From NCBI GenBank assembly GCA_014382375.1, contig JACNJU010000065.1, positions 1 to 64,000 on the forward strand: a stretch of 64,000 bases of DNA. The letters run 5' to 3'. Made by a program: the position numbers and the translations under genes. The stretch comes from Rhodospirillaceae bacterium. GTDB taxonomy: Bacteria; Pseudomonadota; Alphaproteobacteria; Rhodospirillales; JABHCV01. Below, piece after piece: positions 55,480 to 63,126 of the stretch; position 1 is the stretch's first letter; the number at the start of each line of letters is the position of its first letter. Under the pieces are notes generated by a model. The model worked only from the letters and a program-made list of their open reading frames with translations. It was not told the DNA's origin and did no database searches.

Positions 55480-56235
55480 TACTATCGCCGATAACAGCCG
55501 ACCATAATCTTTTTCACCATTCAAGGTACAGCGGCGGTAGCTATAAAAGCGTTCAGGATCGCCGCAGGTATCGACGCCCAGCGCCGCCACCGAAGCCAGC
55601 TCCAGCCTGGATAATCGCCGCTCGATATAACCGGAAAGATCGAACTGGAAGTGACCGGGCCGCGTCGAGGTTTTGAAAAAATCATCGTGGGCGGCATCCT
55701 CGTCGATAAAATCCTGATAGAACTCCGGCCCCACTTCATAGGACGACTGGGCGATGCAGGGGCCGATGGCGGCGTCAATGTTTGAAGGCCTGGCACCGAT
55801 GGCAACCATTTCAGCGATGCAGGCCTCGACAACCCCTGCCCTGGCCCCGCGCCAACCGGCATGGGCGGCGCCGATGATGCCGGCGGTCCTGTCGGCAAAC
55901 AGTACCGGTGCGCAGTCGGCGGTCAGAATACCCAGCACCATACCGCTCTCGCCTGTGACCATGGCATCGACCTGCGGCGCATCCTGGTGCGCCCAGGCCT
56001 GGGTCACCCGAACCACTTTGGCCGAATGAACCTGATAGGCGGTCACCAAATCGCAACCCTGAACGCCCAGCCGGGCAACAGCCAGACGACGGTTTTCGGC
56101 GACATTTTCGGAGCTGTCATCGGAACCAAAACCGCAGTTCAGACCATCCATATCACCAATACCATCGGCACTGACACCGCCCTTGCGGGTGAAAAAGCCA
56201 TGCCGGACGCCGTTTAGATTTGATGCAGTCAACAT
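55456..56235 (-). CDS. pgeF: Multicopper polyphenol oxidase-fold protein (purine nucleoside phosphorylase, peptidoglycan editing)
   Basis: A 259-residue YfiH/PgeF member. Metal-site residues are in AYQVHSAKVV, TADCAPVLF and HAGWRGARAGVV, as in family members now regarded as purine nucleoside phosphorylase/adenosine deaminase rather than laccase. The stop lies inside hairpin 2. Neighbours hldD, lgt and a MidA-type methyltransferase precede it on the same strand, an arrangement common in alphaproteobacteria. Confidence 0.93.
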   Translation of the reverse strand: MLTASNLNGVRHGFFTRKGGVSADGIGDMDGLNCGFGSDDSSENVAENRRLAVARLGVQGCDLVTAYQVHSAKVVRVTQAWAHQDAPQVDAMVTGESGMVLGILTADCAPVLFADRTAGIIGAAHAGWRGARAGVVEACIAEMVAIGARPSNIDAAIGPCIAQSSYEVGPEFYQDFIDEDAAHDDFFKTSTRPGHFQFDLSGYIERRLSRLELASVAALGVDTCGDPERFYSYRRCTLNGEKDYGRLLSAIVLEQPALK

Positions 56236-56279
56236 GACGCTATTATGCTTTTTTTATGGCCACCAAGGGAAGGGCCCCT

Positions 56280-57353
56280 CTAATCAAAGCCCGGCAGCGG
56301 CGGGGCTTCCAGAGCGGTCACCGCCATGACCTTGAACAGACCGCCCATTTCTTCCGGGTCTACCAGTCTTTTTAAGGCCTGGGCGATGTCTTCTGCCTGC
56401 TCAGGGGTGGCATTTTTTCGCAGGATTTCAGCTCGCTCAACGATGCCAAGGGTGGTCAGGAAATCCCCCTGTGTAACCGGTCCCAGGGCCCGTGCACCAG
56501 AGGCAAAAACCCGCTGGGCCAGCGCCCCGAAATCCACATGGGCGGTCAGGTCGGCGGTGCCGGGATCAACCAGAGGATCGTGGAAATTGTGATTTTTAAC
56601 CGCTTGCAAGGTCTCACCGGGGGCGCTTTGCCCATGGCCATAATCGACAAACAGGGCCGCCCCGCCGTGATCGGCAATACGACGGGCGATATCTTCGCTG
56701 ATGTCGAGGGCCGCCGGGCAGACCTCTACCATAACATCGGCAGGCGCATCTATCAGTCCCGGCGGTAATTCCGGCTGGTCGAACGGCGGCAGCAGGACAA
56801 AACACAGCCCGTCACCGTCGGGCTTGATATCTACCATGCGCGGACACCAGAAATCACCGGCGTGAAAATACTGCTCAATGGGCAGGGCGTCTAAGAATTC
56901 ATTGGCGATGACAATCAAAGGTCCTTCGGGCACATCGGCAAAGGCGCGGTGCCAGACCACATTCGCAGCTTCCAGTTTTTGCTGCTGGATTTCCTGCAAG
57001 GCCGGACTGGTTTCAACCAGATGAACCTCAACCGCATCGCTAAAACCATCAACCAGCGGTGCGGCGCGCAGCATATCGGCCATCAGGGTTCCCCGGCCCG
57101 GTCCCAGTTCGACCAGATTGATGGTTTCGGGGCTCCCCGCTGTCATCCAGGCGACACCGGCCCAAAGGCCAAGCAGTTCACCGAACATCTGCGAAACTTC
57201 CGGGGCCGTGACAAAGTCACCGCTGACCCCGAAAGGATCACCGCGCATGTAATAGCCGTGTTCCGGATGGGCCAGCGCCTGTTCCATGTACTCTGCAATG
57301 GTTAGGGGGCCGGTCCCCCTTATCCGCTCGATAAGGATTTCTTCCAGCGACAT
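56280..57353 (-). CDS. MidA/NDUFAF7-type class I SAM-dependent methyltransferase
   Basis: A 357-residue protein of the family that includes NDUFAF7, which methylates an arginine of respiratory complex I. Seen are AHPEHGYYMRGDPFGVSGDFVTAPEVSQMFGE, the AdoMet site VELGPGRGTLMAD, IANEFLDALPIEQY and VDYGHG. Start 57353 (ATG) or a TTG at 57365 overlapping the lgt stop are both possible; I take the ATG. It lies between lgt and pgeF in a conserved order. Confidence 0.92.
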   Translation of the reverse strand: MSLEEILIERIRGTGPLTIAEYMEQALAHPEHGYYMRGDPFGVSGDFVTAPEVSQMFGELLGLWAGVAWMTAGSPETINLVELGPGRGTLMADMLRAAPLVDGFSDAVEVHLVETSPALQEIQQQKLEAANVVWHRAFADVPEGPLIVIANEFLDALPIEQYFHAGDFWCPRMVDIKPDGDGLCFVLLPPFDQPELPPGLIDAPADVMVEVCPAALDISEDIARRIADHGGAALFVDYGHGQSAPGETLQAVKNHNFHDPLVDPGTADLTAHVDFGALAQRVFASGARALGPVTQGDFLTTLGIVERAEILRKNATPEQAEDIAQALKRLVDPEEMGGLFKVMAVTALEAPPLPGFD

Positions 57354-57361
57354 AGAATCTC

Positions 57362-58159
57362 TCAACTTTCGCCTTTAGCCCGGGTTATCAGGAAAAGGCC
57401 ACCCAAAATCATTGGAATGGACAACCACTGCCCCATGGTCAGTCCGGCGGCAAGGATGCCCAAATGGGCATCTGGCTGGCGGAACAATTCAACAAATGCC
57501 CGCGCCAGCGCGTAGCCGACAAGAAAAACACCGGTCAATACGCCGGGGCGATTGCGGATACTTTCTTTTTTGGACAACAGATAAAGCAGACAAAACAGCA
57601 CCAGCCCCTCAAGAAAGGCTTCGTACAACTGGCTGGGATGGCGCGGCGCGTCCCCGCCACGCGGGAAGACCATCGCCCACGGCACGTCAGAGGCCCTGCC
57701 GAACAATTCCCCGTTGATGAAATTGGCGAGCCTGCCCAGCATCAAGCCAACCGGTGTCGCACAGGCGACGATGTCGGCGAAACGCAGGGCCGGAATATTT
57801 CGCCGTTTAACAAAAATCAGCCCTGAAACAATGACCCCCAGCACACCGCCGTGAAAAGACATGCCGCCTTTCCAGATTTGCAGGGCCGCCAACGGGTTGT
57901 CTGCGTAATAGTCGAAATTATAGAACAGCGTATAACCGACCCGCCCGCCCAGAACCACGCCCAGGGTTGCCCAGATCAGAAAATCATCAACGGCCTCACG
58001 GCTTGCGACTTGCGGCGAGAGGGCAGCGAGCCTGATCATATAACGCCAGGCGAACAACAGGCCGCCGATATAGGCCAGCGAATACCATCGAATGGCGATT
58101 GGACCGACCTGAAAAATGATCGGATCAATGCTGGGATAGGGAATGGCGAGAAAACTCAT
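57362..58159 (-). CDS. lgt: Prolipoprotein diacylglyceryl transferase
   Basis: First enzyme of lipoprotein maturation, an inner-membrane protein that adds diacylglyceryl to the lipobox cysteine. The 265-residue protein has IRWYSLAYIGGLLFAW, the active-site MSFHGGVLGV, the Lgt signature GRLANFINGELFGR, and PRHPSQLYEA. Seven helices are expected. It overlaps hldD by four bases (58156-58159). Confidence 0.96.
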   Translation of the reverse strand: MSFLAIPYPSIDPIIFQVGPIAIRWYSLAYIGGLLFAWRYMIRLAALSPQVASREAVDDFLIWATLGVVLGGRVGYTLFYNFDYYADNPLAALQIWKGGMSFHGGVLGVIVSGLIFVKRRNIPALRFADIVACATPVGLMLGRLANFINGELFGRASDVPWAMVFPRGGDAPRHPSQLYEAFLEGLVLFCLLYLLSKKESIRNRPGVLTGVFLVGYALARAFVELFRQPDAHLGILAAGLTMGQWLSIPMILGGLFLITRAKGES

Positions 58160-59142
58160 CGGTAAGGGTCTGCAGCGCCGAGAAAATCGCCAATATAGGA
58201 CCCGACGCCGTCCTCAAGGGTGGTGAAAGGCTTTGCGTAACCGGCAGCTCTAAGGCGGCTCATATCGGCCTGCGTAAAGTACTGGTACTTGTCGCGAATT
58301 TCTTCAGGCGTCGGGACAAAGTTGATATCCGGCTCTTTGCCCATGGCCGCATAGACGGCGCAGACAAGATCGTGGAAGGAGCGCGCCTGACCGGTACCGC
58401 AATTAAACAGGCCGCTAACGTGCGGATTTTCGAGTAGCCACAGGACGATATCGACACAGTCACCAACCCAGACAAAATCCCTAAGCTGGCCACCATCGGC
58501 GTAATCAGGATGGTGGGACTTAAACAGGGTCGCCGTTTTACCGTCCCTCGCATCGGTGAAAACTTTCGAGGCGACGCTCTGCATGGAGCCCTTATGATAT
58601 TCGTTGGGGCCATAAACATTGAAAAACTTGAGCCCGACCCACTGCGGCGGTGTTGGTTCCTCTGCATCAATCATGCGCATGACCCGGCGGTCGAACAGGT
58701 GCTTGCTCCACCCGTAAGGGTTAAGCGGCCGCAGCTTTGCCAGCGCGTCGCGGTCCGGATTATCATCGAAACCGTGGGCACCATCGCCATAAGTCGCCGC
58801 CGAAGACGCGTAAATAAGCGGCACATGATGGCTGGTGCACCAGTTCCACAAGTCAATGGACAGTTTAAAGTTTTGCCTGAAAATCAGGTCGACATCGGTT
58901 TCCGTCGTCGAGGAAATAGCGCCCATGTTGATGACGCCCTTGATGCCGTATTCATTGCCACCCAGATATTCAAATAAATTTTCGGGCGGAATAATATTTG
59001 TCAAATCCAGTTTGGCCACATTGCGCCACTTGTCGTCTGTGCCCAGCCAGTCGCTGACGACGACCTTGCCCAGGCCGCGCTCTTCGATGGCGGCGGCGAT
59101 GTTAGAGCCGATGAAACCGGCCCCGCCCGTTACCACATACAT
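58156..59142 (-). CDS. hldD: ADP-L-glycero-D-manno-heptose-6-epimerase
   Basis: Epimerises ADP-heptose for lipopolysaccharide inner core. The 328-residue extended SDR has VTGGAGFIGSNIA at the start, the family-typical SDWLGTDDKWRN, SSAATYGDG and the active-site YGWSK, then KFFNVYGPNEYHKGSM. Divergent from ubiK; the stop overlaps lgt. Confidence 0.94.
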   Translation of the reverse strand: MYVVTGGAGFIGSNIAAAIEERGLGKVVVSDWLGTDDKWRNVAKLDLTNIIPPENLFEYLGGNEYGIKGVINMGAISSTTETDVDLIFRQNFKLSIDLWNWCTSHHVPLIYASSAATYGDGAHGFDDNPDRDALAKLRPLNPYGWSKHLFDRRVMRMIDAEEPTPPQWVGLKFFNVYGPNEYHKGSMQSVASKVFTDARDGKTATLFKSHHPDYADGGQLRDFVWVGDCVDIVLWLLENPHVSGLFNCGTGQARSFHDLVCAVYAAMGKEPDINFVPTPEEIRDKYQYFTQADMSRLRAAGYAKPFTTLEDGVGSYIGDFLGAADPYR

Positions 59143-59278
59143 GGACTATCCTTAATCTTTAAGTTCTTCGGTGGGTTAAGTTTATAAAGCCAGCATCAAC
59201 ACTGAGCAAGCGGTGAGGCGTTGCTAACGTACCGGCCAAGGGTCATAATGGTCGCCTTAAAACTTCGGAGAGAAACTC

Positions 59279-59584
59279 ATGCAGACTTCCAACCGTATTC
59301 TTGATGACCTGGCGAAAGTCGCAGGCGGCGCCGCGTCAACCATTGCCGGCATGAAATCCGAGGCTGAAAACCTGATTCGCCAGCAACTGCAACGGCTGCT
59401 CGCCGATGCCGACCTTGTCAGCCGCGAGGAATTTGAAGTCGTCAAAGCCTTGGCTACCAAGGCCCGCACCGAACAGGAAAAACTGACAGCCCGGGTCAAA
59501 AAGCTGGAAGCCAAACTGGCGGCAAAAAAACCCGCCGCCAAAAAAACCAAAACGGCCACGGCAAAGAAAACCAAAAAGGCTTAG
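59279..59584 (+). CDS. ubiK: UbiK accessory factor (BMFP family)
   Basis: A 101-residue coiled-coil protein that assists aerobic ubiquinone biosynthesis. It has the family's N-terminal MQTSNRILDDLAKVAGGAAS amphipathic part, the LLADADLVSREEFEVVKALA centre, a coiled coil (residues 65-84) and a Lys/Ala/Thr-rich tail. GGAGAGA lies ahead of the ATG at 59279. Confidence 0.88.
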   Translation: MQTSNRILDDLAKVAGGAASTIAGMKSEAENLIRQQLQRLLADADLVSREEFEVVKALATKARTEQEKLTARVKKLEAKLAAKKPAAKKTKTATAKKTKKA

Positions 59585-59807
59585 AATAAGCCGGTCAGCC
59601 CAATGGGTAAGGCTGGCTGTCTTATCCACAATTAATATTCCTTAAAAGCAATTCGGTCCTTGCGTCCGGACTCCCCTATTGGTTAGGCTATACCTAGTGG
59701 TGTACGGGGGGTCAATCCACCATATATCGGGTATTATCCCATATTTAGTGGTTTATCTTCCCTAAACGGCTATTTCGACCGCCCGAGACAGCAATGGGAG
59801 ACCGATC
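59585..59807. other. Intergenic region between ubiK and the YbjN gene
   Basis: About 223 bases, AT-richer than the genes. It shows an imperfect stem at 59717-59751 (CCACCATAT with ATATTTAGTGG) and a TTAATATTCCTTAA near 59630. I cannot assign a terminator or a promoter with confidence, although the YbjN promoter must lie here. Confidence 0.45.
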
Positions 59808-60311
59808 ATGACCAACCTCAACATTGCCCAGACCAAGCATTCCTCACACCCGCTGGACATTATTGAACGGATCGTTGATGACAACGACTGGATTTCTGAT
59901 CGCCGCAGCGATCAGGAAATGGCCGTTCAGGTGCCTGGACACTGGTGTGATTATTCCATGTTCTTTGCCTGGAACGATGCCGCCGACGCCATTCACTTCA
60001 CCTGCGCCTTCGACATGCGGGTACCTGCGGAATGCCGGGACAAGGTCCACGAATTGCTGGTCATGATTAACGAAAAGCTGTGGCTCGGTCATTTTGGTGT
60101 CTGGGATGACGAGGGTCTGCCCATGTATCGTCATGCCCTGCCCCTGCGTGGCACCGATGGTCCCAGCCAGGGCCAGATGGAAGATATGGTCGAAACGGCG
60201 CTGATGGAATGCGAGCGATTCTATCCGGCTTTCCAGTACGTGATCTGGGGCGGCAAAAGCGCCATTGATTCGATTGCCGCGGCCATGGTCGATACCGTCG
60301 GCGAAGCCTGA
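59808..60311 (+). CDS. YbjN domain-containing protein
   Basis: A 167-residue protein of the YbjN (type III secretion chaperone-like) family. It has DIIERIVDDNDWISDRRSDQEM, the central FAWNDAADAIHFTCAFDMRV and the WLGHFGVWDDEGLPMYRH block. Function unclear; often found beside proC in Rhodospirillales-like genomes, as here (three bases between them). Confidence 0.87.
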   Translation: MTNLNIAQTKHSSHPLDIIERIVDDNDWISDRRSDQEMAVQVPGHWCDYSMFFAWNDAADAIHFTCAFDMRVPAECRDKVHELLVMINEKLWLGHFGVWDDEGLPMYRHALPLRGTDGPSQGQMEDMVETALMECERFYPAFQYVIWGGKSAIDSIAAAMVDTVGEA

Positions 60312-60313
60312 TT

Positions 60314-61126
60314 ATGACAGTCAAATTATTGTTGGCCGGTTGTGGCAAGATGGGCGGGGCGATGCTCGCCGGTTGGCTGGACAAGGGCTTCGAGGCGACC
60401 GCCATCACCGTCGTCGAACCCAATTCGGACACCGCAGAGGATTTGCAGCAAAGATACGGCATCGCCACCATCACCAATCCCGAAGATCTTGATTTCAACG
60501 CCGCCCCCAATGTCGTGATATTTGCCGTCAAACCGCAGGTCATGGATGATGTCGCCCCGGCCTATGCCCGCTTTGCAGGACCCGGCGTGGTTTACCTGTC
60601 GATCGCCGCAGGCAAGACCATCGGCTATTTTGAAAAAATGCTTGGGGCTGAAGCCGCCATCGTTCGCGCCATGCCCAACACCCCTGCCGCCGTCGGCCGG
60701 GGCATTACCGTCTGCTGCGCCAACGGCCATGTAGCGAACGATCAGATTTCCCTGTGCGGCGACTTGTTGAGCACCGTCGGTGAAGTCGCCTGGGTCGATG
60801 ATGAAGAACAGATCGACATCGTTACTGCGGTTTCAGGTGGTGGCCCCGCTTACGTGTTCCTGCTGGCTGAATGTTTGGGCCAGGCTGGCATCAATGCCGG
60901 GTTGCCGGAAGATCTGGCAAAACGCCTGGCCCGGGTGACCGTTGCAGGGTCTGGCGAACTGCTGCACCGCTCGTCCGAGCAACCCGAAACCCTGCGCCAG
61001 AATGTCACCAGTCCCGGCGGCACCACAGCCGAAGCCTTGAGAGTGCTGATGGCCGATGATGGTTGGCAACCGCTGCTCGACCGTGCCATTGCCGCCGCCA
61101 CCGCCAAATCCCGCGAATTGGCCTGA
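60314..61126 (+). CDS. proC: Pyrroline-5-carboxylate reductase
   Basis: Last step of proline synthesis. The 270-residue protein has the dinucleotide motif LLAGCGKMGGAMLAGWL at residues 5-21, MPNTPAAVGRG, AVSGGGPAYVFLL and the C-terminal VTSPGGTTAEALRVL signature. It ends with a T-rich run (61127 on) that may help terminate transcription. Confidence 0.95.
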   Translation: MTVKLLLAGCGKMGGAMLAGWLDKGFEATAITVVEPNSDTAEDLQQRYGIATITNPEDLDFNAAPNVVIFAVKPQVMDDVAPAYARFAGPGVVYLSIAAGKTIGYFEKMLGAEAAIVRAMPNTPAAVGRGITVCCANGHVANDQISLCGDLLSTVGEVAWVDDEEQIDIVTAVSGGGPAYVFLLAECLGQAGINAGLPEDLAKRLARVTVAGSGELLHRSSEQPETLRQNVTSPGGTTAEALRVLMADDGWQPLLDRAIAAATAKSRELA

Positions 61127-61194
61127 ATTTTTTAACTTTTTTTGATTTTTTTCATCAGACCCCCGTAACTGATTGATTTCAGGTCTTTTTATTT

Positions 61195-61270
61195 ATTGTG
61201 CAGTGCAACATAAGCATTGACATATACCCTGCTATACCTCATATTATGTTCATTGTGCAGTGCAGCATAA
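61195..61270 (+). promoter_or_regulatory. Phasin promoter flanked by a repeated operator
   Basis: ATTGTGCAGTGCAACATAA (61195-61213) and ATTGTGCAGTGCAGCATAA (61252-61270) differ at one base. Between them is TTGACA (61217-61222) with TATTAT 19 bases on (61242-61247), or CATATT at 17. The TGCAGTGCA core resembles sites of the polyhydroxyalkanoate regulator PhaR in alphaproteobacteria. Repression released by the polymer is inference. Confidence 0.65.
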
Positions 61271-61294
61271 AATGAAATTCAGGAGACTATTATC

Positions 61295-61774
61295 ATGGCT
61301 AAGCAAAGCAACCCGTTCCTCAACTTCGACGTCACCAAAATGATGGCTGACTTCGATCCGTCCAAGATGGCTGACGAATTCACCAAGTTCGCCAGCAACT
61401 ACAAACTTCCTGCCTTCGATGTCGAATCCGTAATGGCTTCCCAGCGCAAGAACATCGAAGCCCTGGCTGCAGCCAACAAGGCCGCAACCGAAGGCATGCA
61501 GAATGTCGCCACCCGTCAGGCTGCGATTTTGCAGGAAACCCTCGACGAAGCAACCAAGAGCTTCGCTAACTTCGGCAAAGCTGGCGATCCGTCGGCTGCC
61601 GCCGCCAAGCAGGCAGAACTCTATCAGGCTGCTTTCGAAAAAGCCCTCGCCAACATGAGCGAACTGGCCGACATGGTTGCCAAGTCAAGCAACGAAGCGA
61701 CCACCGTCGTTAACCAGCGCATCAGCGACAGCCTGGACGAAATCAAGGCTCTTTCCAAGAAGTCTGCCAAGTAA
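61295..61774 (+). CDS. Phasin family protein
   Basis: A 159-residue coat protein of polyhydroxyalkanoate granules. The N-terminus is amphipathic (FLNFDVTKMMADFDPSKMADEF), the centre has the phasin pattern SQRKNIEALAAANKAATEGMQNVATRQAAILQE, and the rest is a long alanine-rich helix. Lies alone between an operator-flanked promoter and a strong terminator. AGGAGA lies ahead of the ATG. Start codon usage and composition (few rare codons) suggest high expression. Confidence 0.92.
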   Translation: MAKQSNPFLNFDVTKMMADFDPSKMADEFTKFASNYKLPAFDVESVMASQRKNIEALAAANKAATEGMQNVATRQAAILQETLDEATKSFANFGKAGDPSAAAAKQAELYQAAFEKALANMSELADMVAKSSNEATTVVNQRISDSLDEIKALSKKSAK

Positions 61775-61801
61775 TCTCAACCCTCCCCTTTGAGATCTCC
61801 C

Positions 61802-61841
61802 AAGGCCGTACCCTTTCAACAAGGGTGCGGCCTTTTCTTTT
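61802..61841 (+). terminator. Rho-independent terminator of the phasin gene
   Basis: AAGGCCG..ACCCTT and AAGGGT..CGGCCTT form a 14-base-class stem around a TCAAC loop, followed by TTCTTTT. A clear intrinsic terminator, 28 bases after the phasin stop. Confidence 0.92.
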
Positions 61842-61874
61842 GCCCTTGGGGCTGCCTTATCTATAAGTTGCGTC

Positions 61875-62765
61875 ATGCAACCAACGCCCCCTTTACAAAG
61901 CTCGCCAGCGCTGGCCATCGTGCTGATCCTGAGTGCCGGGATTATCCTGGCCGGTATGGACGCAACGGCCAAGTATCTGTCCCTCGAGTTGCCCATCCTG
62001 ATAATCATCTGGGGCCGTTATTTTTTTCATACAGTTATCACCTTTTTCATCTACGCCGGGCGCACCCGCTCGCTCAGCTTTCTGCGGGCGCGAAGGCCCG
62101 GCCTGCAATTGATTCGGGCCAGCGCCCTGTTCGGCGCAACATCGAGCATGTATGTGGCAATCACCCACATGCAACTGGGTGATGCCTCTGCCATTCAGTT
62201 CCTGGCCCCGGTTCTGGTAACAGCCCTTTCCGGCCTGGTACTGGGCGAGCATGTCGGGCCAAGACGCTGGACCGCCGTGGTGTTTGGATTTATTGGCGTC
62301 CTGATCGTCGCCAGGCCCGGTTCGGGGGTGCTTGGCTGGTGGGCCATTCTGCCGCTGATGACAGCCGCAATGCTGGCCGTCTACATGCTGATGACGCGGA
62401 TCATCCGCGACAAGGACGGGGCCGCCACAACGACCTTCTATTCAACGGCTGTGGGGGCTTTTGTGCTCAGCGCCGTGGTCCCGTTTTTTTGGCAAAGCTT
62501 AAGCCCGGGCCAGTGGAGCTTAATGCTGATCATGGGCTCGGCAGGCGCCATGGGTCATTTCATGCTTGTCAGGGCCTTCTTTACGGCGGAAGCCTCGATG
62601 TTGGCACCCTTTACCTATTCGCAGGTCGTCGCCTCGATCATTTGGGGCTTGTTGATTTTTGCTGACGTGCCAAGCGTCTGGACAATTTGCGGGGCGCTTG
62701 TCGTTAGCGGCAGTGGTCTTTATGTGTGGTACCGGGAAGCTTCTTTGCGCCGCGCCACTTCTTGA
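61875..62765 (+). CDS. DMT/EamA family transporter
   Basis: A 296-residue protein with ten predicted helices in two EamA repeats. The SMYVAITHMQLGDASAIQFLAPVLVTALSGLVLGE segment is the usual end of repeat 1, and APFTYSQVVASIIWGLLIF of repeat 2. DMT exporters of this type move metabolites, and substrate is not readable. It follows the phasin terminator and is 14 bases from csaA. Confidence 0.88.
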   Translation: MQPTPPLQSSPALAIVLILSAGIILAGMDATAKYLSLELPILIIIWGRYFFHTVITFFIYAGRTRSLSFLRARRPGLQLIRASALFGATSSMYVAITHMQLGDASAIQFLAPVLVTALSGLVLGEHVGPRRWTAVVFGFIGVLIVARPGSGVLGWWAILPLMTAAMLAVYMLMTRIIRDKDGAATTTFYSTAVGAFVLSAVVPFFWQSLSPGQWSLMLIMGSAGAMGHFMLVRAFFTAEASMLAPFTYSQVVASIIWGLLIFADVPSVWTICGALVVSGSGLYVWYREASLRRATS

Positions 62766-62779
62766 ATTGGAGAAAATCC

Positions 62780-63124
62780 ATGCAAACAGAGACAATTTCT
62801 TACGACGATTTCGCCCGCGTAGATATCAGGGTCGGCACTGTTGTGCGGGCCGAGGCCTACCCTGAGGCCCGAATACCGGCAATCAAGATGTGGATCGACT
62901 TCGGTCCCGATATTGGCGAGAAGAAAACATCGGCCCAGATTACCAAGCACTATAGCCCTGAAACCCTGAGCGGACGGCAAGTCTGCGCCGTCGTCAACTT
63001 TTCACCCCGTCAGATTGGCAAATTCATGTCCGAAGTGTTGGTCCTGGGCTTGCCCGACGATGAAAACGAAGTGGTGATGATCGGGCCGGGGGAAAAGGTC
63101 GCCAATGGCGGCAGGCTGTACTAA
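62780..63124 (+). CDS. csaA: CsaA-type tRNA-binding protein
   Basis: A 114-residue OB-fold protein: YDDFARVDIRVGTVVRAEAYPEARIPAIKM, KTSAQITKHY, then VCAVVNFSPRQIGKFMSEVLVLGL. This is the EMAP-II/CsaA tRNA-binding domain. In Bacillus it behaves as a secretion chaperone, and the role here may be tRNA or protein binding. ATG 62780 with GGAGAAAA ahead is chosen. Confidence 0.93.
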   Translation: MQTETISYDDFARVDIRVGTVVRAEAYPEARIPAIKMWIDFGPDIGEKKTSAQITKHYSPETLSGRQVCAVVNFSPRQIGKFMSEVLVLGLPDDENEVVMIGPGEKVANGGRLY

Positions 63125-63126
63125 CC

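Noticed and set aside
59620-59650. CtrA-like site TTAATATTCCTTAA
   Set aside because: The spacing between the TTAA halves is six rather than seven bases, and no cell-cycle gene is adjacent.
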